This document shows, piece by piece, positions 32,791 to 42,979 of a stretch of DNA of 64,000 nucleotides. The position numbers and the translations under genes are program-made. The notes below the pieces were generated by a model. The model was given only the letters and a program-made list of their open reading frames with translations. It was not told the DNA's origin and ran no database searches. Within the stretch, counting starts at the first letter, position 1. Each line of letters begins with the position of its first letter. Source of the DNA: Camellia lanceoleosa (Eukaryota > Streptophyta > Magnoliopsida > Ericales > Theaceae); NCBI GenBank assembly GCA_025200525.1, contig CM045758.1:62680598-62744597 (forward strand). Reading direction: 5' to 3'.

Positions 32791-33060
32791 ATGTACTTTG
32801 ACGGAGCGTCAAACCAATACGGGTATGGGATAGGGGTGTTGCTAATAGCACCCGACAATTCCCTTATACCTTTAGCATTCAAACTCCGGTTCAAAGTACC
32901 GAACAATGAGGCAGAATATGAGGCATGTATTGCTGGACTAGAAGCCGCCCTAGAACTAGGGGCAAAACGGTTGGATGTCATCGGGGACTCGAACCTTGTT
33001 GTATCTCAAGCTAAAGGAGATTGGAAAGTTAAAGAAGAAAAGATGAGAATTATCACCAGA
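32791..33060 (+). pseudogene. Tat copy 2 second (archaeal-type) RNase H
   Basis: Same frame: TMYFDGASNQYGYGIGVLLI (Asp codon at 32800), FKVPNNEAEYEACIAGLEAA (Glu) and KRLDVIGDSNLVVSQAKG (Asp). The D-E-D set and position between RNase H and integrase mark the additional RNase H that defines the Tat lineage. A frameshift at about 33045 separates it from the following HLLRENNRFADSLVTL linker. Copy 1 keeps only its last part. Confidence 0.9.
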
Positions 33061-34501
33061 CCTTGGACACTCTGATTCCTCGGTTTGGGAAACTGAATTT
33101 CGCTCATCTGTTAAGAGAGAACAACAGGTTCGCTGATTCATTAGTAACTCTATCTTCTATGATAGACATTCCTTTCGGAGTCCGGATGCATCCAATCATC
33201 ATCGAACAAAAATTCATGCCGGCCTACGAGCTGATTGTTGCCATAGATGAGGTATAAGATGAGAATCCTTGGTATTACGACATCTAGAACTTCTTGGAGA
33301 AGGAAGCGTATCCACCAGGGGCAAATGCCAAAGATAAGAGGGCAATTAGAAGAATGGTACTTTCGATTCATCGTTCTGAGGGGTAAACTGTACAAGAGGG
33401 GTCATCTCGGGATGCATAAGCTGTGTGTTGATGCTGAAGAATCCAAGCGCCTGATGTAGGCCATCCATGGAGGAGAGTGCGGAGCGCATATGAGCGGGGT
33501 GATGCTAGCTCGGAAGATTCTTAGACAGGGTTATTATTAGTCAACTATGGAGAAGGATTGTATTGGCTTCGTCCGGCAATGCCACAAATGTCAGATCCAT
33601 GCAAATCGCATGAACATCCATACGTCAGCTATATAACATGACCGCCATGGCGTTTCGATATGAGGATTGATGTGATTGAAATCACTCCAAAGGGGTCCAA
33701 TGGGCATGAGTACATTTTAGTGGCAATAGACTACTTTACAAAATGGGTTGAGGCCAATCTTACGCGGTGTTGAAGGCATCGCACGTTGCTAAGTTCATTA
33801 GAAACAACATCATCTGTCGCTACGGGGTCCCAAATGAGATTATTTCAGATAATGGTTCCCACTTCAAGAAGCAGGTGATCGACTTGTTGGAGAAGTACAA
33901 CGTGGCTTTTCATAAGTTATCTACATATCGACGCAAACCAACAAAAGGCTTGAAGCGCCAACAAGAACATCAAGCACATTCTGTAGAAGATGGTGGAAAC
34001 CTACAAGGACTAGCCAGATAAGCTGCCATTTGCTCTTTGGGGCTACCGGACTTCAATTCGAACTTCTACTGAGGCAACTCCGTTTTTATTGGTTTATGGG
34101 ATGGAGGCTGTTCTGCCTATCGAAGTTGAGGTTCCGTCATTACGGGTATTGGCTGAGTGTCAGATAGCTGAGGCAGATTGGCAGCAAAGTAGGTTTGAAG
34201 AACTCAGGCTCTTTGATGAAAGAAGGCTAAAAGCACTGTATCACGTTCAGGGTATCAACAAAGAATTACCAGGGCTTTCAACAAAAAGGTTAAGTCCAGG
34301 AATTTGAAAGAGGGGGATCTTGTGCTCAAAGACAACCAAGCTCTCATTCACAACCCTAAGGACAAGTTCAGACCCAATTGGACTGGCCCTTACATCATCA
34401 AGTCTATCTGGTCGGGTGGAGCTGTCGTTTTGATGGACCTAGATGGCCTGGAGTTCTCCCAACCGATCAACATGGACAAGTTGAAGAAATACTATCCCTG
34501 A
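33061..34501 (+). pseudogene. Tat copy 2 integrase
   Basis: Linker (IPRFGKLNFAHLLRENNRFA), zinc module (HGGECGAHMSGVMLA ... CHKCQIHANRMN, 33460-33610), core (VAIDYFTKWVEA at 33718, RYGVPNEIISDNGSHFKK at 33820), damaged third acidic region, LVYGMEAVLPIEVEVPS at 34086, and the C-terminal NWTGPYIIKSIWSGGAVV ... INMDKLKKYYP ending with a stop at 34499-34501. Broken by many stops and frameshifts around 33455-33770 and 33930-34085. Confidence 0.9.
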
Positions 34502-35152
34502 GTGGCTCGCTAGGCCGAAAACCCGAAAGGGCGACCTAGGAAAAAGTTAGAGCATGAAAATTTTGAAATAATAAAAACTGAGCTCGCAAGGTTGAAAACC
34601 CAGAAAGGGCGGCCTTGGCAAAAGTTAGATCGCAAAAGGAGAGTATTAATACACGAGTGAACCTTAGCCGAACTCCGTAGGGCTTGATTCCCATCTTTGG
34701 GATACATAGGCAACTTCATTTTGAAGTCTAGCCATAAACACTTCCCCGATCAACTTTGTCCATGTGATCATGTTGGTCATCTCTGTCTTTTCTACGTTCA
34801 AGAGCTCGGTTGTGATCTCGGTCTGGTGTTATTCGGACTAGGGGCAACTTTCCGATTCTTTGGGATCCGAGGTTGTACATCTCGTGATAGATCTCGGCGT
34901 GTCGGTTGTGATCCATATCGAAAATTGTTTTAAAAAGTTTTAATAAAAGTTGATTTTGCTCAAATTAATCTTTTTACGACTTAGACCATTTTTGGACCAA
35001 ACGAAAAATTTTCAATACCCACAACCTTCAATTACATTGATTTCAGTACAAAGTTCTCCTACTCTTGAATACAAATTGAAGTTGCTTTTTATTACATTCA
35101 TAAAGGAAACTTGAAAGTACTGATAAAGCAATAAATTCAGGGCATAGTCAAG
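34502..35152. other. Tail-to-tail spacer between pol and the antisense DUF7745 gene
   Basis: No coding region. It matches the copy 1 spacer (1295-1920 reversed) in several blocks, for example the words after the integrase stop (CGAAAACCCGAAAGGGCGACC). Confidence 0.6.
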
Positions 35153-36427
35153 TCAGGTGTTCTTGCGCCCCCTCCCAGAACTTGTGGAAGCCTCTGATGT
35201 CAAAGTAGGCCCAACCTGCGCCTCTTCATCAAGCCAAGCTATGCACTCATCAGAGAGGCTACAACTGAAAGTGTGAGTGGGGCCCAGAAACTCTCTCGTC
35301 CTCCATGCTGTGGCATACCGAGCTAACTGTGCGGCCCGGACTGGAAATGCAGCAGGGTACTTTATCCCTTCTTCTGGGCAAGTCTGATCATGTCCAAATT
35401 GGCGCCAGATTCAAAACGGGAAGTAAAAGACACTGTGTGTCAGGCCGATCAACTGAATCCCAGGCTGGCGAGACACATCGCCGGCAGATTGAACCAGGGG
35501 CAGCGCCAAGCAATGCTGACAGCGGATAGACTGCACATCCATTCGCACCACCACCCCTCATTAGGGGCATCGACTAGATGTCGCCAGAAGAAATAGTCGC
35601 GAGCTGAATATGCTGGGCATGAGTCCACAACCTTCAACTTGTCCATCAACCATATCTGGGGAGGGATGAAAAATGAGAGATTAAAGAATAGAGAGATGTA
35701 CGTGGAGAGAAAAGTGAGAAAAGGGTTTTGAGAGAAAAACTGAGCCTGAGGGCCGAGTGATGTGAGAAATATATGTGAGATGAGATGGAAAACATTACCT
35801 GCAGCAGTAGTGGACTCCCCGCGACTCTAGTCGTCTCTCGGCGATGGAAAGCATCCAAACCATCAACGTTTCAGCTAGTGTCATGGCAATGCAACTCTTA
35901 CCCTCTTTTAAGCCTTGGGCAACCTCAATCAAACAGACGCTAGACCCTCCGGAGCCTGAGGCAAGCAAGATATAAGACACCATGCACAAGCAAAGGGCAT
36001 GTCACCAAAAACCCTGCCAATGATGATCATTGCGGTCATCGGCATCAAAAAACTGATGAATCAAGCTGGGGATGTCCAATTCCCCATCACAGATCAAAGA
36101 CCGAGCGTCATGCATAGTAAGCCCACACATCCATCCTAAGGCTTGGACGTGGCTGAAGCGGAATTAAGGCAAAATTTCTTCATCGCACTCGGATTCCATT
36201 AAAGCTTGGAAGTCTTCGAAAGTGGGGCATATCTCTTGTCCGCCAAAGCTGAAAACATGAGTTACCAGATTCCAACACCTTGCCGCGGCATGGAGGAACG
36301 GAAAACGTAGCGGGGTGCAGCTCAGCGTGAATAGTGCATTTATGCCGAACCCCCAGAAATTCAACTTTTCCGAGCCATCCAAGTTAGCAATCCAATTTGT
36401 GAGGTTTTGGACAAGAAATGCCTCCAT
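35153..36427 (-). pseudogene. DUF7745-type plant gene, antisense in Tat copy 2
   Basis: Exon 1 (36427-35799): MEAFLVQNLTNWIANLDGSE, KLNFWGFGINALF, FPFLHAAARCWNLVTHVFSF, FEDFQALMESECDEEILP, then after a stop MCGLTMHDARSLICDGELD, and ESRGVHYCCR at the end. Intron 35798-35656 (143 bp, GTAATG...CCCCAG). Exon 2 (35655-35153): IWLMDKLKVVDSCPAYSARD, YFFWRHLV, FPSRFESGANLDM-like, ending VGPTLTSEASTSSGRGRKNT. About four stops. I recognise the family as DUF7745, a plant group I believe is related to the mobile-domain proteins; its molecular role is unknown. Same strand and order as the mobile-domain gene upstream. Confidence 0.78.
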
Positions 36428-36474
36428 TTGGTGCAAAACTGAGTTAGAATGAGGGAACCATGAAGCTGGAACCT

Positions 36475-36654
36475 TTATGGAGGATAAGGCACTGTTTAGA
36501 GAACATATGGCAACAATCTGGAGGTCCCCAACATAACTGGTTGGCCAGCCAGTTTTTCTGGTCGGCCAGCCACATTTTCTGGTCTGCAGACCAAAAAAGT
36601 GGTCGGCCAGCCCTTTTGATGGTCGGCCATGAGCAAAAAGGTGGTCTGCAACTG
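36475..36654 (-). promoter_or_regulatory. GGTCGGCC motif cluster upstream of the antisense DUF7745 gene
   Basis: Six units within 36537-36654, including CTGGTCGGCCAGCCAC, TGGTCTGCAGACCA, GTGGTCGGCCAGCCC and ATGGTCGGCCATG. On the minus strand the cluster is about 110-230 bp before the ATG at 36427, with CCATAAAGG in between (about 36475). It resembles the cluster upstream of the LTR TATA box. Promoter role inferred. Confidence 0.5.
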
Positions 36655-36767
36655 TTTTTTGTCTCCCGAAGAGAGTCCCTAGCCTTCCTATGTGCTGAGA
36701 GTGCTGAAGGTCTGAGTTTACCTCTGTTTCAGATGCGTTCTGTCTCTTTGTTTATCCAATATGCATT

Positions 36768-36850
36768 TGCTTATCGAGTTGTTACTCTTTGGTTATCGAG
36801 TTGTCGCTCTTTACTTATCGAGTTGTTGCTCATTGTTTATCGAGTTGTTT
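36768..36850. repeat. Short tandem repeat, unit about 25 bp
   Basis: Four units of TTATCGAGTTGTNNCTCTTTG type between the two antisense genes. No gene in 36655-37144. Confidence 0.8.
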
Positions 36851-37144
36851 TTGGTAAGTTGTTTAGTTTGTTACGTTGGTTCGTTACCTGACTCGGCGAT
36901 ACATGATGTTCAATTTCCATTCACTTTCATTTTTGTGCAAAATGATGCAATGCAATGCTCAGAATACAAATACAACACTTTTTGAACAAAAAGTTGTTTT
37001 CATTCCATCGTGTTTTCTGTTTTCAACATTTTACAACAGGGTACAAGTTTTAAAGAAAATAAAACTATCTAACGCTGTACAATGTGCTACAACTACTAGT
37101 CAAAAGAAAATAAAGCAAAAACATCTGCATCTGTGCCATCTGAC

Positions 37145-40100
37145 TCAAGATCGAGAGGCTCTCTTCGTCCTCTTTGGTTGAGTAGCCTCTACACCACCAG
37201 CACCACCGTCTGAATCGAAGCCACCATCCTCGGAATCCTCCTCGGCATCGCCTCCACCCTCTGAACTGGAACCAGAGTCATCATCTTTGCCCGCGGATGT
37301 CTCCGACTAAGGATGAGCTGACTCCTCCTCCTTGCTGGACTCGTCATCCTATCTGGCAGGTGCTCTGCGTCTCCCTCAACCACAAGTTGAGGCCCCTCTC
37401 CCAGCTGCTCGAGAAGGTCTGGATATTTCGGCCTGCAGCGGTGTGACCTAAAAAGGGAGTTTGAATACATCAGCCGGAGTATGTATATCAGATGTAGATG
37501 CAAATATGGTGCATGGAATGTGTGCATGCAGATATAGTATGTGAATGTGATATGTTAGATGTGCTCTACACATGCTGTGAATCAGTATAGTGAAATGTTT
37601 GGTTTTTGTATGTCACCAGAAGTATGATAAATACAAGGAACTTGAAAAGTACCAGAATACCGGAGGCGTACAGTAGCGTCTCCCTCCGTAGGACCATGCT
37701 CTCGAGTGAGGTCACCACCCTGAGCAACCCCTCAGTATATTCTCTGGGAGGCTGCAAATGCAAGTTCAAGCCATCAGTGAATGAATGAATGTCTAAATAT
37801 CTGAATGATAAATGAAAACTGTGGAGCATACCGGTGGTGAATTAGGGTCACTGACATATCGATGATCGGGCAATGGAGGCTCTAGTGGAATCTGGTAAGA
37901 CATCCCGTACTGCCAGCCTGTCAACTCAGTCGGAAGATCTGGCCATCCAGCATAATGCCCAGCAAGGGGCATCCCCCTGGTCCTACCCCTCGATGCGCTG
38001 GTCCCGCTAATCGAAGGAATGTCTGCAACTCGGGTGCGGCTCAAGGAAGGCATATCAGCAGCTCTCCTCGTGGAGGTATAGACACCTCTCAGTGGAGGCA
38101 TCAGGTATGTATGGCGATATGTCGCGTACTCCCCCTCCTCCAAGAAAAGAACTACGTCAACACCCAACATAAGGTTGTCAACCTCCTGGGGAGTGAGGCT
38201 CTCTATAGATCGCATGTCCAGTAGAGGCGGTGAGGGGATCTCCTGAGCAGGATTACCCATCGTCTGACGCATGAAGCGATCCTCGAGAAACTAGGCTTTG
38301 TCGACTGGTCCCTCAAACAAAACCCTGTATCGGGAGGCACCCCATACCCCAGCGAACTGGAATCGAGAATACCCTGGCATGGCTATCCAAGGCTCCCAAG
38401 TAATCTGCGAATAGCAAGTGCATAAACTGATTAGATGTCATCAATATGCAAGATGAATCAAAAGCTGAAAGCATGAAGAATTGAGAGTTCTGGTTTACCT
38501 CCGTCGCCGTCTGCGTGTCAAAGAAGCGCAGAGATATAGCAATGTCTCCGGGGCACAGGCGACATCGACCCTCAAATCTGCGTGAATATGGTATATCTAG
38601 AGGTGCCTCAACCTCCAGCTCAGGGGCGAGTGTCGGGAAATGAGCGAAAACTCACAGCTGTGAAAGGCAAGATAGTGGCTGTTAGAATATAGAATATACA
38701 TAATATGTAGAAGGCTGAGTGTGCAATGCAGGGTACAGAATGTAATGAGTGCAATGTGTGCATGTGCGATGTCTGAGATAATGGCAATGTAAACCAAAAG
38801 GGCAGAATGTACCTCTTAGGCTCTCCAGTAGCCACCTACTATGTTCCCCTGCCCGCGGGAGGTCGCGCTTATGTAGCAATAAAGGGTAGAGAGGCTAGCG
38901 CCACCCCAATCAAAATGCCGGACCTATGATAGGTCTACTACAGCACTGAGAAGATAAAGCCCAACCGTGTTCCCCCTATTGGAGAACAGTGTGGTCCCGA
39001 GAAGGAACATCAGAAATCCCCGGGCATACTACTATGTGGCCTCAAAAGTCTCGGACGTAGTCCTTATGTACTGCTCAGCGAACCAGGTGTACCTGACCCT
39101 GCCTGATGATCTATCGATCGGCAGATGGGCTCTGAGCAGATACGTCCAAGCCGCCTCCCACTTACCCATATCAGTATCGTATAGGATCGGCCGGCCTGCT
39201 ACGTCGAGGCCCGTCAACATCGAGAAGTCATACGGGGTCATCGTCATGTCCCCAACAGCAGAGAAATGGAAGGAGTTGGTGGTGTCCCGCCATCTCTCTA
39301 CAAGTGCACCCAGAAGGGTCCTACTCACCGGATGACGCGATAACCACATGCAAAATGGGCCGAACCCCACCTCATCTACGATATGTCGGACAGCGTCTGG
39401 GAGCTCCATATACCACACCCTCACAATGATCGATCTGTAACCCCATGTGAAACGGGAAGATAGCTGCGTTCAGAATGAACAGATGTGTTCAGTTGCAGAA
39501 TGAGCGGTGTACTGTGTTATGAGCTGTGCGTTCAGAATGAATAGTGTACTATGCTATGAGATGTGTGTTCAAGATGAATAGAATGCTGTGTTTTGAGCTG
39601 TGTGCCCAATGAACAAAGTGTTGTGTTACGAGCTGTGTGTTCAGAATCAATAGAATGGTGTGTTGTGAGCTGTGTGCGCAATGAAAAGAATGTTGTGTTT
39701 TGAGTTGTGTGCCAAATGAACAGAATGCTGTGTTTTGAGCTATGCGCCCAATGAACAGAGTGTTGTGTTATGAGCTGTATGCCAAATGAATAGATTATTG
39801 TGTTTTGAGTTGTGTGCCCAATGAACAAAGTATTGTGTTTTGGGCTGTTTGCCAAGTGAATAGTATGTTGTGTTGTTAGCTGTGTATCGAGTGAGCAGAG
39901 TATTGTGTATGAGCTATGTTCAGAATGAGCAAAATGTTGTGTGCAAGTTGTGTTCAGAATGAGTAAAGTGCTGAGTATGTAAATGTATTCAAAACAAGCA
40001 GGTAAAATACATAACGAAAGCATGAAATGTGCAAGAAATACAAAATACATCGTGGAAAATGTAAAAGTGAAGTACACACCTCGCGTGCCTGATGAGATAA

Positions 40101-40307
40101 GTGGGACTCAGGCTCCCATAATAGCAAGTCTGCGGGCGCTCACTGCGCAAAATCGATGAAATGATGGAAGGTGTTGGGAGATAGTATGTGCTCCTGCGGG
40201 TGGTACCTCTCTGGGTTGAACGGCCGAATCCTCGGAGGCAGTGGCATAATGTCGGGCTCGTCCTCTACTCGTGGAAAACCTCTGCTATGTGGAATAGCAC
40301 CAACCAT
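37145..40307 (-). pseudogene. Plant mobile domain (PMD) gene with introns, antisense in Tat copy 2
   Basis: Exons read on the minus strand: E1 40307-40080 (MVGAIPHSRGFPR, PRIRPFNPERYHP); E2 39434-38813 (VRVWYMELPDAVRHIVDEVG, FGPFCMW, LLGALVERWRDTTNSFHF, MTMTPYDFSMLTGLDVAGRP, WTYLLRAHL, then MFLLGTTLFSNRGN); E3 38657-38499 (LWVFAHFPTLAPELEVEAP); E4 38404-37832 (ITWEPWIAMP, FQFAGVWGASRYRVLFEGPV, SIESLTPQEVDNLMLGVDVV); E5 from 37751 (YTEGLLRVVTSLESMVLRRE); E6 37447-37145, an acidic tail (DDDSGSSSEGGGDAEEDSED) and KRTKRASRS. Splice signals GT/AG flank each. About five stops. E2-E4 are the PMD core (aminotransferase-like, Pfam PF10536), a domain of plant genes and some transposons. Function in the element is unknown. 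Confidence 0.82.
39480..39985. repeat. Tandem repeat field inside the first coding intron of the PMD gene
   Basis: About twelve to fourteen units near 35-37 bp, built on GTTGTGTTATGAGCTGTGTGCCCAATGAACAGA-like sequence with variation. The field fills most of the 39435-40079 intron. A 181-residue minus-strand frame across it (39532-40077) is a product of the repeats. Confidence 0.82.
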
Positions 40308-40624
40308 CTGAAAAAAGGTGCAAAAATGAGCCAAAATGAGCAAAATGAGCCAAAATTGCAAAAAGTCAACAAAAGTCAACCCTCGATAAGGGCTAGTTTG
40401 GCATGTACTAAATAAGCCAAAAAGTCAAAAAGTCACTATCTTATTTAAGTTACATCATCTTATTTAAATCACATCACCTCTCTAACACATCACATCAAAC
40501 CCAACCCAAACCCACCAATAAGTCAAAAAGTGCACTTTTTTAGGACATCCCAAACTAACCCTAAGAGAAAAAGTCAACAAAAGTCAAAGCCCAGGAAAAG
40601 GTGCTAAACTTCGAGAGAAACATA

Positions 40625-40982
40625 CCTCAAGTGGTAAAAATGGAGAAAGAAGCTCTGAAAACAAATTCTGATTGGTTCAAAACGAAGAGAATCAAAAGTT
40701 TTCGCGAAACAACTTCGCATGGAAGAAACACGTATAAAGTGCAAATCTGAGAGGGAAAATGGTCTAGGGAGGAAAAGAAGTCAATTTTGGCACTAGAGGT
40801 GTGAATGAAATGTGTTTTGGAGGTGTACACTTATAGAATTGAGGCTAAAAGACCAAACTGCCCCAAAGTTGTGTAAACTGGTCGGCCAGCCAGTTTTTCT
40901 AGTCGGCCGACCACTTAAGTGGTCTTCAACTGGTCGGCCAGCTAGCTAGGTGGTCGGCCACCCCTCCTGGATGGTCTCCAGG
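40625..40982 (-). promoter_or_regulatory. Putative promoter and 5' leader of the antisense PMD gene
   Basis: A cluster of four GGTCGGCC units at 40877-40980 (CTGGTCGGCCAGCCAG, AGTCGGCCGACCACT, CTGGTCGGCCAGC, GGTGGTCGGCCACC) is followed on the minus strand by TTCTATAAGTG (40836-40830), the same TATA-like word as in the LTR. A leader then runs to GAG|GTATG at 40626/40625, and a 318-bp intron (40625-40308) ends in TTTTTTCAG next to the ATG. This is the layout of a normal plant gene start. Inference from sequence only. Confidence 0.55.
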
Positions 40983-41269
40983 GCCCCATTGTCCTCCCTG
41001 TGTGTTTTTGAGATGACTAGAGTCCTCGGCCCTCGCGAAAGTGCAAGAAAAGTACGCTTTTCAGTTCAAAATGTCCCCGCCGGAACTTCAATTCAAGTCT
41101 TCGGTGCAAGGCTTATCGTTACTCGTCAAGAGCATGGTGTATCCTTTTTAGTGCATTGTGACCCATCCGAGAGGTAAATCGGAGGTTACGATTGAATTGC
41201 TCTCGTTAAGGCTAGTATTTCCTTATTCGGCATTTTGTTTCAAACATACTTTTGAAGTTACACTGAAAA

Positions 41270-42390
41270 TGCATTGTTATGCACATCATTCGTCGCATTG
41301 TTATGCACAACATTTCTCTTCCTTTGTCATGCACTTTTCTTGCGCTGTCGCGCATGTCTTACTTGCATTGTCCTGCACACTTTATTTGCGTTGTCACGCA
41401 CGTTACTTGCATTGTCATGCACACTTTGCTTGCGTTGTCACGCACGTTATTCGCATTATTATGCACATCTTTATTTGCGTTACTCGCATTGTTATGCACA
41501 TCTATCTTGCGTTTTCACGCACGTTACTTGCATTGTCATGCGCACTTTACTTGCGTTGTCGCGCACTTTACTTGCGTTGTCACACACGTTACTTGCATTG
41601 TTATGCACCCTCTTTACTTGCGTTGTCACGCACGTTACTCGCATTGTTATGCACATCTATCTTGCATTGTCATGCACGTTACTCGTATTGTTATGCACAC
41701 TTTACTTGCGTTGTCACGCACGTTACTTGCATTATTATACTTGCATTGTCACGCACATTACTTGCATTGTTATGCACAAATATCTCGCATTGTTATGCTT
41801 GTTACCTGCATTGTTATGCACAAATATCTCACATTGTTATGCTTGTTACTTGCATTGTTATGCGCGTTACTCGCATTGTTATGCGCACTTTATTTGTGTT
41901 GTAACGCATGTTACTCGCATTATTATGCACATCTATCTTGCTTTGTCACGCACGTTACTCGCATTGTTATGCACCCTCTTTACTTGCATTGTCACGCATG
42001 TTGCTCGCATTGTTATGCACATCTATCTTGCGTTGTCACGCACGTTACTCGCATTGTTATGCACATTTACCTTGTGTTGTCATGCACGTTACTTGCATTT
42101 TTATGTACCCTCTTTACTTGCGTTGTCACGCACGTTACTCACATTGTTATGCACATCTGTCTTGCGTTGTCACGCACGTTACCTGCATTGTTATGCACAC
42201 TTTACTTGCATTGTCATGCACGTTACTTGCATTGTTATGCACCTTTTCACTTGTGTTGTCACGCACTTTTCAATTGTATTGTTATCCATCTGTTCACCTG
42301 CATTGTTATGCATGTTTGACCTGCATTGTTATGCGCCTGTTTTGCTTGCATTGCCATGCGACCTTTTCACTTGCATTGTTATGCGCATTC
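41270..42390. repeat. Tandem-repeat field in the 3' untranslated part of Tat copy 2
   Basis: About 1.1 kb of a unit near 44 bp made of two related halves, GTTACTCGCATTGTTATGCA and TTGCGTTGTCACGCAC with ATCTATC between, about 25 units with substitutions. All three forward frames stay open across it (up to 407 codons), because the unit lacks stops, not because it codes. Tat-lineage elements are known for variable tandem repeats in this location. Confidence 0.9.
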
Positions 42391-42717
42391 TACCTACATG
42401 TGTTTCTACTATATTGTATATGTCAAAGTTTCTTTTTGTGCAGGCACGATATTGTATGTACGGTTCATTTGAAGCTGGCACAACTAGACAATGTTGAATG
42501 TGCAGTTAAGTCAGAGGAACTCCGGGTGAGATCAGTCCTCTTTGCATGATCGTAAGTTATGTTCGGCATTGGACATGCCATTTGCATCTTGCCCCTGCCT
42601 GCGGGCGCATCTCTTTGTTATCTTGTCTGTTTGTCTAAGTCTTCGGCCTTGTCAAAACTGGGTTGTCTCTGGGCTTTGACATTCATGCCCGTCACTTCTT
42701 AACTTTCAAGTTCTATC

Positions 42718-42730
42718 AAAGAGGAGCAAC
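42718..42730 (+). other. Polypurine tract of Tat copy 2
   Basis: AAAGAGGAGCAAC immediately before the 3' LTR start TGTAGACACCCC at 42731; the expected place for plus-strand priming. Confidence 0.7.
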
Positions 42731-42979
42731 TGTAGACACCCCATTTTTGACCGGCCTTAAGACTTAGACGTCATCGATTGAGCGCTCAGTGATTGCGCAT
42801 GTTTGTGCTCGTTTCGAGTTTTTGGGGTTTTTAGCTGAGTGCCTTGCCTCCGGGCCTCTGAATTCTTTGTGTTTTGGCTCGGTTTGTGGACCAAGCCTTG
42901 TTGACCTTGCCTGGAGGTACACAGAGGTCTTGGAGACCACTTTTTTGTGGTCGTAGACCACTTTTACTTCTTGGAGACC

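Noticed and set aside
39532..40077. 181-codon minus-strand ORF
   Set aside because: Lies over the minisatellite in the PMD intron; low-complexity repeat translation.
41270..42390. CRISPR-like array
   Set aside because: The repeats are contiguous and degenerate without unique spacers, and the sequence is a plant retrotransposon.
41158..42549. Four long overlapping plus-strand ORFs (up to 407 codons) rich in Cys, His and Leu
   Set aside because: They run in all three frames across a 44-bp tandem repeat that happens to lack stops; residues simply repeat the unit.
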